From CAVPJW01 sp963705525 (GTDB lineage Bacteria; Acidobacteriota; Vicinamibacteria; Vicinamibacterales; CAVPJW01): a DNA stretch of 64,000 bases. Below the pieces are notes generated by a model. It did not search any database and was not told where the DNA came from. It was given only the letters and a program-made list of their open reading frames with translations. The stretch is from NCBI GenBank assembly GCA_963705525.1, contig CAVPJW010000004.1, positions 1,550,001-1,614,000 of the forward strand. Direction: 5' to 3'. The translations under genes and the position numbers were made by a program. Positions 15,780 to 22,061 of the stretch are shown here, in pieces (the stretch's first letter is position 1; the number at the start of each line of letters is the position of its first letter).

Positions 15780-16634
15780 ATGGTGTCACGAAGGCAGTTC
15801 CTGGCCGGTGCGGCGGGATTCTCTGCCGCCATCGCAGGATCGTCCGCGTTCACCGTCCTGAAAACGGCCGGGGCGAAGTTTCGCCTCGGCGCCACGGACT
15901 GGAACCTTCGCCAGGAAGGAAACCTTCAATCGATTGCCCTGGCGAAGAAGATCGGCTTCGACGGCGTCCAGGTCAGCATCGGCGTCGGGACGAACTCGCT
16001 CCCGCTGAGCGATCCGGCGCGACAGAAGGCGTTCCTCGATGAATCGCGCCGCGTCGGTCTTCCCGTCGCCTCGGTATGCCTCGAGGTTCTCCACCGAAAC
16101 CCGCTCAAGTCCGATCCCATTGCGCCTCGCTTCGTGGCCGATTCGGTCGACATCGCCAGGGCGCTCGGTGTCAGAGTGGTGCTGCTCCCGTTCTTCGGGA
16201 AGGGCGCGCTCGAGACGCGTTCCGAAATGGACTACGTCGGCGATGCGCTGAAGGAGATCGCACCGGCAGCTGAAAGGGCCGGAGTCATCCTTGGCCTCGA
16301 AGACACCATCTCTGCCGAAGACAACGTTCACATCATGGAGCGGACGAAGTCGCCGGTGGTCCTCACCTATTACGACGTCGGCAACTCAACGGAAGCGGGG
16401 TTCGACATCTACAAGGAAATCAGGTGGCTTGGCGGCGCGCGCATCTGCGAAGTCCACTTGAAGGACAATCCCCGTTTCCTCGGAGAAGGCACGATCGACT
16501 TTCCGCGCGTGGTCGCGGCGCTCGTCGACTCGGGCTTCGACGACTGGGCGCACCTCGAGACGGAATGCCCGACCGGCTCGGTCGAGGCCGACATGGGAAG
16601 AAATCTTGGATTCGTTCGCGCCTTGATGAAGTGA
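15780..16634 (+). CDS. Tat-exported sugar phosphate isomerase/epimerase-like TIM-barrel protein
   Basis: 284 aa, starting one base after the previous stop. Tat signal SRRQFLAGAAGFSAAIAG, then an AP-endonuclease-2/xylose-isomerase-like TIM barrel (LGATDWNLRQEGN, KKIGFDGVQVSIG). Candidate metal ligands are Glu in ILGLEDT, Asp in YYDVGNS, His in CEVHLKDN and Glu in AHLETEC. As third gene of the GMC operon it probably isomerises or epimerises the oxidised sugar in the periplasm. A phosphorylated substrate is unlikely outside the cytoplasm, so the family name should not be taken literally. Confidence 0.85.
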   Translation: MVSRRQFLAGAAGFSAAIAGSSAFTVLKTAGAKFRLGATDWNLRQEGNLQSIALAKKIGFDGVQVSIGVGTNSLPLSDPARQKAFLDESRRVGLPVASVCLEVLHRNPLKSDPIAPRFVADSVDIARALGVRVVLLPFFGKGALETRSEMDYVGDALKEIAPAAERAGVILGLEDTISAEDNVHIMERTKSPVVLTYYDVGNSTEAGFDIYKEIRWLGGARICEVHLKDNPRFLGEGTIDFPRVVAALVDSGFDDWAHLETECPTGSVEADMGRNLGFVRALMK

Positions 16635-16635
16635 C

Positions 16636-17247
16636 TCAGGCGTCCTGCGGGAGCGGTCCGATCCAGCGCTGATAGTCCTCTGGGGTATCGATGTCGTCGA
16701 ACGCGCCTGAATCGTCCACTGGCACTTCGACGATCTGTGCTTGGTGCGCGCGCACGACGACCTTTGCTCCAACAAGCGGGTCGGCACGCCGCAGCTCGTC
16801 GAAGACCGATCGATCGAACACGACGGGATGGCCGTGCCGGCCGGCGTTGACGGGCCGCACGATCGGCGCATGCGTTCGCGAGTGTGCGCGCAGCACGGCT
16901 CGCACCGTGTCCGGCGTCAGCAGGGGCACATCGACCAGCGTCACGAGCATCCCGTCCACCCCCGGCCGATCGACGATGTCGAGCGCCGCAAGGAGTGAGG
17001 ACAGCTGGCCCTCCGCATGCCGGGAGTTCAGGACGATTCTGATCGACGGCGCGATCTGCCGCACGGCGGCACCGATGACGTCCGCGTCATGACCCACAAC
17101 GACGAGGATGTCGTGCTGATCGGCCGCCTGGAGGGTGCGGACAATGCGGGCGATAAACGACTCGCCGGAGCGATCGAGCGGCAAGAGGGCCTTGGGCCTG
17201 CCCATGCGGGCCGATTGGCCAGCGGCCAGGATGACAGATGGAACCAC
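16636..17247 (-). CDS. MobA-like nucleotidyltransferase (NTP transferase)
   Basis: 203 aa. The N-terminal signature VILAAGQSARMGRPKALLPL is the nucleotide-binding loop of MobA/MocA-type transferases; VTLVDVPLL supplies the metal-binding Asp, and the conserved GRHGHPVVFDRSVF follows. MocA-type members attach CMP to molybdopterin. The same fold is used for other NTP transfers, so the acceptor is not certain. MoaE/MoaD and FdhE genes elsewhere in the window make molybdenum cofactor maturation the leading guess. It ends against the convergent TIM-barrel gene. Confidence 0.82.
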   Translation of the reverse strand: MVPSVILAAGQSARMGRPKALLPLDRSGESFIARIVRTLQAADQHDILVVVGHDADVIGAAVRQIAPSIRIVLNSRHAEGQLSSLLAALDIVDRPGVDGMLVTLVDVPLLTPDTVRAVLRAHSRTHAPIVRPVNAGRHGHPVVFDRSVFDELRRADPLVGAKVVVRAHQAQIVEVPVDDSGAFDDIDTPEDYQRWIGPLPQDA

Positions 17248-17288
17248 GGCGCTCGGTCAAATGTTACGACTTGATCTAGAATCGCGCT

Positions 17289-17474
17289 ATGTCCGACAAC
17301 GAGCGCCACATCCGGTGCCAGCGATGCGGCGAGCAGATGGAAATGCGGGATCCGGTGAGCGGTGGCGCGTGGAAACCGGATCAATTCTGGGTCTGTCCCC
17401 GCTGCGGCCGCCATTTCTGGACGACCTACCCCGGGCCCACGAGCGCCGTCAAGCCCGCCGCGGCGACTGAATAG
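17289..17474 (+). CDS. Small zinc-ribbon protein
   Basis: 61 aa with two CxxC knuckles (CQRCGEQ near residue 10 and CPRCGRH near 36) framing a short Trp-containing hairpin, so one zinc ribbon. The C-terminus is disordered (PTSAVKPAAATE). Function unknown. A TAGAAT box ends six bases before the ATG with no Shine-Dalgarno between, suggesting a very short or absent leader. It is divergent from the nucleotidyltransferase gene. Confidence 0.65.
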   Translation: MSDNERHIRCQRCGEQMEMRDPVSGGAWKPDQFWVCPRCGRHFWTTYPGPTSAVKPAAATE

Positions 17475-17494
17475 CCTCCGAAAAAAAAGCAACC

Positions 17495-17647
17495 ATGCAC
17501 CCGGACTTTTCACGTCTTGTCCGTCTTCAGGAAGGTGACGACGACTTCGAGGAGGACGACGATCTCGACGAAGACGAGGATGATGAGGACGATGAGGACG
17601 AGGACGACGAGGAGGACGAAGAGACCTGGCAAGTGGCTGGCGCCTGA
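17495..17647 (+). CDS. Extremely acidic small protein (50 aa)
   Basis: Frame MHPDFSRLVRLQEGDDDFEE followed by an almost unbroken Asp/Glu run of about 25 residues and the tail ETWQVAGA. It begins 20 bases after the zinc-ribbon gene and is preceded by an A8 run. An ordered N-terminal helix plus an acidic disordered tail resembles nucleic-acid mimics or chaperone-like tails, but I know no family. The repetitive GAC/GAG/GAA mix rather than one repeated codon argues for selection on the protein. Confidence 0.5.
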   Translation: MHPDFSRLVRLQEGDDDFEEDDDLDEDEDDEDDEDEDDEEDEETWQVAGA

Positions 17648-17668
17648 AATTGAGGGAATCGCCCTAGC

Positions 17669-17697
17669 TTGACTTCGGCCGGAGATGCCCCTACACT
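17669..17697 (+). promoter_or_regulatory. Sigma70-type promoter ahead of the cold-shock leader
   Basis: TTGACT at 17669-17674 and TACACT at 17692-17697 with a 17-base spacer. Start of transcription would be near 17704, about 225 bases before the cold-shock start codon, giving a long structured leader or a short terminated RNA. Confidence 0.55.
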
Positions 17698-17734
17698 GGC
17701 CTCGTTTTCCAGCTCAGCGTCGAAAGATCCGGCC

Positions 17735-17765
17735 AAAAACCCGCGGTTTGGCGGGCGTTTTTTTT
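17735..17765 (+). terminator. Intrinsic terminator (leader or upstream gene)
   Basis: CCCGC-GGTTTG-GCGGG hairpin at 17740-17755 with a run of A before it and eight T after CG. It could end the acidic-protein transcript, or give a roughly 60-nt RNA from the promoter just upstream. Confidence 0.7.
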
Positions 17766-17880
17766 GCGCCTCCGGCCCACATGCGGCCGCCGACGGGTTC
17801 GAACGTGACGAGGGTCGTGGGTGCCCCTCGTCAGGCGGGGTCACGTCCGACGGCACCATCGCGTTGGTCGGCGACCTTGC

Positions 17881-17912
17881 AAACCCTGAGATCCACTCAG
17901 GGTTTTCGTTTT
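17881..17912 (+). promoter_or_regulatory. Second hairpin/terminator-like element in the csp leader
   Basis: Perfect 10-base arms AAACCCTGAG and CTCAGGGTTT around a 5-base loop (17881-17905), then TCGTTTT. It ends about ten bases before the GGGAGGA ribosome site of the cold-shock gene. It can act as a terminator, or shape access to the ribosome site. Confidence 0.6.
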
Positions 17913-17929
17913 ATCGGGAGGACACGGGT

Positions 17930-18136
17930 ATGCCGACCGGCACGATTGCACGGCTCCTGATCGACAAGGGGTTTGGCTTCATTCGCGACGAAGGAGGCAT
18001 CGAACACTTCTTCCACCGCAGCTCGGTGCGCGGTGCGGTGTTCGAGCTGCTTCGCGAAGGACAACGGGTCGAGTTCACCCCGGAGGAGTCCGGAAAGGGC
18101 CCACGTGCGGGTGACGTGCGGCTGGTCGAAGGTTAG
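17930..18136 (+). CDS. Cold-shock domain protein (CspA family)
   Basis: 68 aa, a single cold-shock OB fold. RNP1 is KGFGFIRDEGG and RNP2 is EHFFHRSSV, with a basic/acidic C-terminal strand. These proteins bind single-stranded RNA/DNA, melt RNA structure, and some act as transcription antiterminators. GGGAGGA lies seven bases before the ATG. The leader contains two terminator-like hairpins, a possible self-control device. A second paralogue lies convergently 0.3 kb away with tRNA-Sec in between. Confidence 0.92.
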   Translation: MPTGTIARLLIDKGFGFIRDEGGIEHFFHRSSVRGAVFELLREGQRVEFTPEESGKGPRAGDVRLVEG

Positions 18137-18263
18137 CTTCGCACGCGCTTGAGGTTCCCCGGCCTTGCGCGCAGGGCCGGGGCCGCGTCTCTTACCTGCC
18201 CGACGATTCCGCGGTCGTTCTTCTCGCTTCAGCTTCCAAGTCACGATCGACGGTCGCGTGAAA

Positions 18264-18287
18264 GGTCTGCGCTATCATGCGCAGACC
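18264..18287. promoter_or_regulatory. Perfect palindrome over a putative -10 box upstream of tRNA-Sec
   Basis: GGTCTGCGC and GCGCAGACC (9-base perfect arms) around TATCAT. The centre can serve as a -10 box about 48 bases upstream of the tRNA. A -35 match is poor (TCGACG with a 20-base spacer), so activation or another role is possible. Confidence 0.45.
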
Positions 18288-18325
18288 ACTCCAAGCATCG
18301 ACGCCTTGAAGGTCGTTGTTTCGCC

Positions 18326-18422
18326 GGAAGCGAACGGGGCCCGGTGGCCCTCCCGGTCTTCAAAATCGGTTGCTCCCCGCGTTCGCGGGGAGGCTGGGTT
18401 CGACTCCCAGGCGCTTCCGCCA
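18326..18422 (+). tRNA. selC: tRNA-Sec (anticodon UCA)
   Basis: Folds as a selenocysteine tRNA of 97 nt. The acceptor is GGAAGCGA paired with GCGCTTCC (seven pairs plus an A-G mismatch at the eighth position). The D arm is the diagnostic long type: six pairs (GGGGCC/GGCCCT) with a four-base loop. The anticodon arm is CCGGT-CTTCAAA-ATCGG with TCA, the variable arm is long (CTCCCCGC/GCGGGGAG), and the T arm is CTGGG-TTCGACT-CCCAG. CCA is encoded. It reads UGA as selenocysteine with SelA, SelB and SelD, none of which are in the window. It lies between two convergent cold-shock genes. Confidence 0.96.
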
Positions 18423-18438
18423 CGCCGGGTCTATGACG

Positions 18439-18642
18439 TCAGGACTGGAGACGCACCTGTCCGGCGCGCGGGCCCTTCGGCGATCGCTCTTCCTCGAAGG
18501 TCACGCGTGCTCCTTCCTGCAGGTCTTCGAAGCTCCCTTCGGTGATGGAGCTTCGATGGAAGAACCACTCCTGGCCCCCTTCGTCGCGAATGAACCCGAA
18601 CCCCCGATCCCGCACGAGTCGTTTGATCGTCCCACTTGGCAT
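18439..18642 (-). CDS. Cold-shock domain protein (second paralogue)
   Basis: 67 aa: MPSGTIKRLVRDRGFGFIRD, then EWFFHRSS, the two RNA-binding motifs of the cold-shock fold. The start is the ATG seven bases after GGAGGA; an upstream in-frame start would add 18 Arg/Ala residues foreign to the family. It faces the first csp gene across tRNA-Sec and is clearly similar along its length (RDEGG, FFHRSS, KGPRAG), so the pair probably arose by duplication. Confidence 0.92.
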   Translation of the reverse strand: MPSGTIKRLVRDRGFGFIRDEGGQEWFFHRSSITEGSFEDLQEGARVTFEEERSPKGPRAGQVRLQS

Positions 18643-18812
18643 CCGATGTCCTCCGGTCGCGGCTCGACGCGCTCGAACCTTGGCGCATCCTATCAAGATT
18701 CGAGGAATAGCGGTTGTGAAGAATCGTAAAGACAGCCAGGAAGTGTGACGGCGGCGGGGCCGATGAAGCGGCGGTCGGCGGAGCCATGAAGCTCTGCCGA
18801 CCGCCTGCCTGG

Positions 18813-19901
18813 TCAGGGCAGCTGAGGTCGCTGATACGGCTTGTTCGCCGGTGTCAGGCTGTTCAGGAACGCCAGCAGTTCCTTTCGCTGCGTCGGCGTG
18901 ACCGGCCAGACCTGGAGCTTCTCGTCCAGGTTGTCGTTCTTGATCCCGCCCTTGAGCAACGTGTCCACCGCCTCTTCGAGCGTCGCCGCGCGACCGTCGT
19001 GAAAGTACGGAGCGGTCAGCGCGATGCCGCGGAGCGACGGCGTCTTGAACGCTCCCATCTGTTTCTTGATCTCATCGGTGACGGGCTGATTCGCCTTCGT
19101 CGCCGCATCGGCCAGAATCTGCCCGCGTCCCATGTCGGGCTTTTCCTTGTCGGTGCCGATTCCGACGTTGTGGAAAAGCGTGTCCGAGAAGAGCGGCGGC
19201 AGATGACAATTGGTGCAGTGCGTCACGGTGGAGAACACCATGAATCCGCGACCGATCTCAGTTGCCTTCAGTTTGGCCGGAAGCGGCGATTGCCGATCCC
19301 ATGGAGTATTGTCAGCCTGAATCGTGCGGACAAAGCTCGCGAGGGCCTGCACAATCCGCTGCCCCGACGGCGGACCGCCGAACGCCGCCGTGAACGCCTT
19401 GGCATACGCGGGAATGGCCGCGATCTCTGTCGCGATGGCATCCTGCTCGGTTGCGCCCATCTGCACTCGCCACGCAGCTGTAATCTGGGCCTCGAGTCCC
19501 TTCGCACGGCCATCCCAATACAGGTTGGGATAGTACGCCGCGCCGTACAGCGTTGGCGTATGGCGCGTGTTCATGCTGCCGTCGAACCGCGGTGACAATG
19601 CGAGCCCGTCGGTCCAGCCCTTTTCCGGCACATGACACGTTTCGCAGGACATGGCCTTCGTCTTCGACAACCGCTTGTCGAAGAAGAGTTGCTCGCCGAG
19701 CGTAATCTTCTCCCTCGTCAGCGGGTTGTCGTCAGGCGTCGGTACCTCCATGTGCCGCAAACCGCCCGATGGCGTGAACGCCGGCTTGGCCGTTGTCGTC
19801 TGGGCACCGACCGCGACGGACCCAACGAGCGAACCGTGCCAGCCCAGCCCGGCGGCGCCCATGAGAAGTAGCCCGACTGCCAGCCTCGCGAACCGACTCA
19901 T
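18813..19901 (-). CDS. Di-haem cytochrome c peroxidase, MauG/CcpA family
   Basis: 362 aa, exported (signal peptide LAVGLLLMGAAGLGWHG). Two c-type haem sites are visible: CETCH about one third in and CTNCH about two thirds in. The family segments LGEQLFFDKRLS, FDGSMNTRHTPTLYGAAYYP, YWDGRA and the C-terminal FKTPSLRGIALTAPYFHDGR are all present. It reduces hydrogen peroxide, or in MauG relatives oxidises a protein, with electrons from cytochrome c in the periplasm. The start follows AGGAGGAC closely. No gene partner is visible. Confidence 0.93.
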   Translation of the reverse strand: MSRFARLAVGLLLMGAAGLGWHGSLVGSVAVGAQTTTAKPAFTPSGGLRHMEVPTPDDNPLTREKITLGEQLFFDKRLSKTKAMSCETCHVPEKGWTDGLALSPRFDGSMNTRHTPTLYGAAYYPNLYWDGRAKGLEAQITAAWRVQMGATEQDAIATEIAAIPAYAKAFTAAFGGPPSGQRIVQALASFVRTIQADNTPWDRQSPLPAKLKATEIGRGFMVFSTVTHCTNCHLPPLFSDTLFHNVGIGTDKEKPDMGRGQILADAATKANQPVTDEIKKQMGAFKTPSLRGIALTAPYFHDGRAATLEEAVDTLLKGGIKNDNLDEKLQVWPVTPTQRKELLAFLNSLTPANKPYQRPQLP

Positions 19902-19981
19902 AAGTCCTCCTTGTGCCCGACGATTCTCGCTGGGTCTCCGAGTGGGGTCAAGTAGACGCCTCCCGCTAGTCTTCCTGTCGT

Positions 19982-20704
19982 TCACCAGGAGAACCAGCGT
20001 GACTTTGGACGCAAGAGTCCGGTCGCAGGTTGCCACTCGAGCGGACGTGCTCGCACGGCGGACGAGAACTCGGCATCAGCCGTGACGACAAGCAGCGACA
20101 GGCGCCGCTCGGCGGCAATCCTGTCGACGATGCGAGCCAGCTCGGTGACGTCATCACGTGGGAGAATCGATTGCGTCGCGTGCTCGAGCAGCAGGAGCGA
20201 CGGCGCGAGCGCAATCGCCCGGGCGAGGCGGAGCCGGGCGCGAAGGCCAGCGGGGAGACTTCCGACGAGCGACGTCAGGGAGTCCGCCGGTATGTCCACT
20301 TCGTCAGCGAGGGTGAGGAGCCTCGCGCGCTCGGCCTCGGGCACGGGATCGAGCTCGAGTGTGAACGGAACCGCGAGATTCTGAAAGACCGTCAGCTGTT
20401 CGAGCAGCACGCTGCGTTCGGTCATGATGCCGATGCGATCGATGGTCGCCAGCCAGTCGTCGCTGTCGCTGATCGACGCCGTATCGCGACCGAACACCTT
20501 GACGGAACCCTTCTCGGGCAGCTGCGCGCCCACCACCAGGTTGGTGAACACCTCGGCCGCCGTCAGGTCCAGCCCGACGATTCCTACGCGTCCGCCGGCG
20601 GGCAGCTCGAGCCGTTCGATCCTGAGCGGCCTGAGCGCGCGGTAGTCCTTTTCCAACCCTCGAATCTCGAGAACGTGCACCGCTTCGGAGGGAGAAGTTG
20701 CCAA
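19982..20704 (-). CDS. ABC-type ATPase-like protein with degenerate nucleotide site
   Basis: 240 aa with the layout of an ABC ATP-binding subunit: LEIRGLEKDYRAL opening, a Q-loop-like region (FQNLAVPFTLEL), a signature-like LPAGLRARLRLARAIALAP and Walker B-like LLLLEHAT. The Walker A position (residues 41-50) reads GIVGLDLTAAEV, without the GKS/T that binds phosphate, and the Walker B aspartate is changed. It is therefore probably inactive as an ATPase, or a regulatory partner. The downstream gene in the same direction encodes no permease; the upstream neighbour is a four-helix membrane protein that might be the partner. Confidence 0.75.
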   Translation of the reverse strand: MATSPSEAVHVLEIRGLEKDYRALRPLRIERLELPAGGRVGIVGLDLTAAEVFTNLVVGAQLPEKGSVKVFGRDTASISDSDDWLATIDRIGIMTERSVLLEQLTVFQNLAVPFTLELDPVPEAERARLLTLADEVDIPADSLTSLVGSLPAGLRARLRLARAIALAPSLLLLEHATQSILPRDDVTELARIVDRIAAERRLSLLVVTADAEFSSAVRARPLEWQPATGLLRPKSRWFSW

Positions 20705-20707
20705 TCC

Positions 20708-21190
20708 CTAAGAACCAGCCGCGTTCAGCACACGATTGACGTCCGCCACGATGCGGGCGCTCGCCCGGAGCGCCGCGACTTCCAACTGGAACGTCCTGAG
20801 GTTGGCGGCCAGCGCGGCGAGCGCCAGGGTGCCATGCACGATCGGAGGGAGGGCCCGCGTGTCGGCACTCGCGCCAAGGATCGCCGTGACCATCGTCAGC
20901 GCCATGGCGAGGCAGCCGTAGGAAAAGACGGGCCGGCGAAGCCGGGCGATCTCTGGAGAATATCGATCGGCGATGCCGTGCTCGGCCGTGGCGTCCTTGA
21001 CGGCTCGGCCCTTTCCGATGAGATAGAACATCATCATCGAGTGGGAAAAGAGCACGAGAAGCGTCACAAAGACGCCGTACATCGCATGTCGCCACAGGTC
21101 CGCGTCGGCGGCTGCGGTATAGCCGATGAAGGCCGTGACGATGACCCCGAGGATCGATATGGCAGTCGCGGTCAATAACGCTGCGGACAT
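20708..21190 (-). CDS. Four-helix membrane protein of unknown function
   Basis: 160 aa with four predicted membrane helices (TAISILGVIVTAFIGYTAA, MYGVFVTLLVLFSHSMMMFYLIG, FSYGCLAMALTMVTAILGA, VHGTLALAALAANL) and a basic cytoplasmic loop. No family recognised. It ends three bases before the start of the ABC-like gene, so the two are an operon and may work together. The FSHSMMMFYLIGKG motif may be the most conserved segment. Confidence 0.65.
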   Translation of the reverse strand: MSAALLTATAISILGVIVTAFIGYTAAADADLWRHAMYGVFVTLLVLFSHSMMMFYLIGKGRAVKDATAEHGIADRYSPEIARLRRPVFSYGCLAMALTMVTAILGASADTRALPPIVHGTLALAALAANLRTFQLEVAALRASARIVADVNRVLNAAGS

Positions 21191-21218
21191 CGAATCAGTA
21201 TAGCGGCTGCCGACCCGA

Positions 21219-22061
21219 TCAGGAGGTCGGACGAGATTCGCGGCGAGCCGAGGCGCGTGCCGCCAGCTCGCGATAATCCTCTGCAGGCAGGAGCGCGGAC
21301 CCGAGCGCGCGGTCGCGATCGTCGGCGTGATAATCGGAGCCGCCGCTCACGGCCAGCTGGAACTTTCGGGCCACGTCGCGATAGCGTCGCGTCGTGCGCC
21401 CGTCGTGTTCGGGATGATAGACCTCAATCGCTCCCAGACCGGCGTGGACCAGGTTCGGGATGAGATCGTCGCGACCAAGGAGACCCGGATGCGCCAGCGA
21501 CGAGAGGCCGCCTGCCCTCGCAATGATCCCGACGACCTCGCCCGGCGGCGGACCACTCCTCGGCACGAACGCGGCCCTGCCGTCGCCGATCCATCGATCG
21601 AAGGCTGCTGAGGCGGACGAGGCATGGCCCGCCGCGACGAGCGCGCGCGCGATCGCGGGCCGGCCCACGGCCTGCCCTTCTATGCTGGCCGCGCGCGCAA
21701 TGATGTCCTCGACGTCCACCGGCACGCCCAGCGCCTCGAGACGGGTGGCGATCGCGCGAACCCGTCGGACGCGATCGGCCCGCTGCGCGTGCAGAAACGA
21801 CGCGAGCTCGACCGATGAGGGGTCGAAGAAATAGCCGAGGATGTGGACGTCACGCTGACCCGACACGGCGGTGATTTCGATGCCGGCCACGAGCTCGATG
21901 CCGTGCTCGATGGCGGCGGCGCGCGCGGCGGCGAGTCCTCCGACCGTATCGTGATCGGTAACGCTCAGGGTCCGGATGCCGCGGCCCGCGGCGCGCTGAA
22001 CGAGCTCGGAGGGCGTCAGACACCCATCCGAGGCGGTGGTGTGAGTATGGAGATCGATCAA
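21219..22061 (-). CDS. PHP-domain phosphoesterase (RNase AM/TrpH type)
   Basis: 280 aa. The PHP metal motifs are all present: MIDLHTHTTASDG at the start, VTDHDT, GIEITA, LAHPGLLG and the final SGGSDYHADD. This subgroup hydrolyses 3',5'-nucleoside bisphosphates or trims RNA 5' ends. The start is a TTG immediately after the stop codon of the Fur-rubrerythrin gene, so the two are almost certainly co-transcribed and possibly translationally coupled. Confidence 0.88.
   Translation of the reverse strand: MIDLHTHTTASDGCLTPSELVQRAAGRGIRTLSVTDHDTVGGLAAARAAAIEHGIELVAGIEITAVSGQRDVHILGYFFDPSSVELASFLHAQRADRVRRVRAIATRLEALGVPVDVEDIIARAASIEGQAVGRPAIARALVAAGHASSASAAFDRWIGDGRAAFVPRSGPPPGEVVGIIARAGGLSSLAHPGLLGRDDLIPNLVHAGLGAIEVYHPEHDGRTTRRYRDVARKFQLAVSGGSDYHADDRDRALGSALLPAEDYRELAARASARRESRPTS

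Noticed and set aside
17795..17815. GGGTTCGAAC resembling a tRNA T loop.
   Set aside because: No matching T stem, anticodon arm or acceptor can be folded around it.
17527..17859. Minus-strand frame with a long poly-serine run.
   Set aside because: It is the reverse reading of the GAC/GAG-rich acidic gene; no start signal or family.
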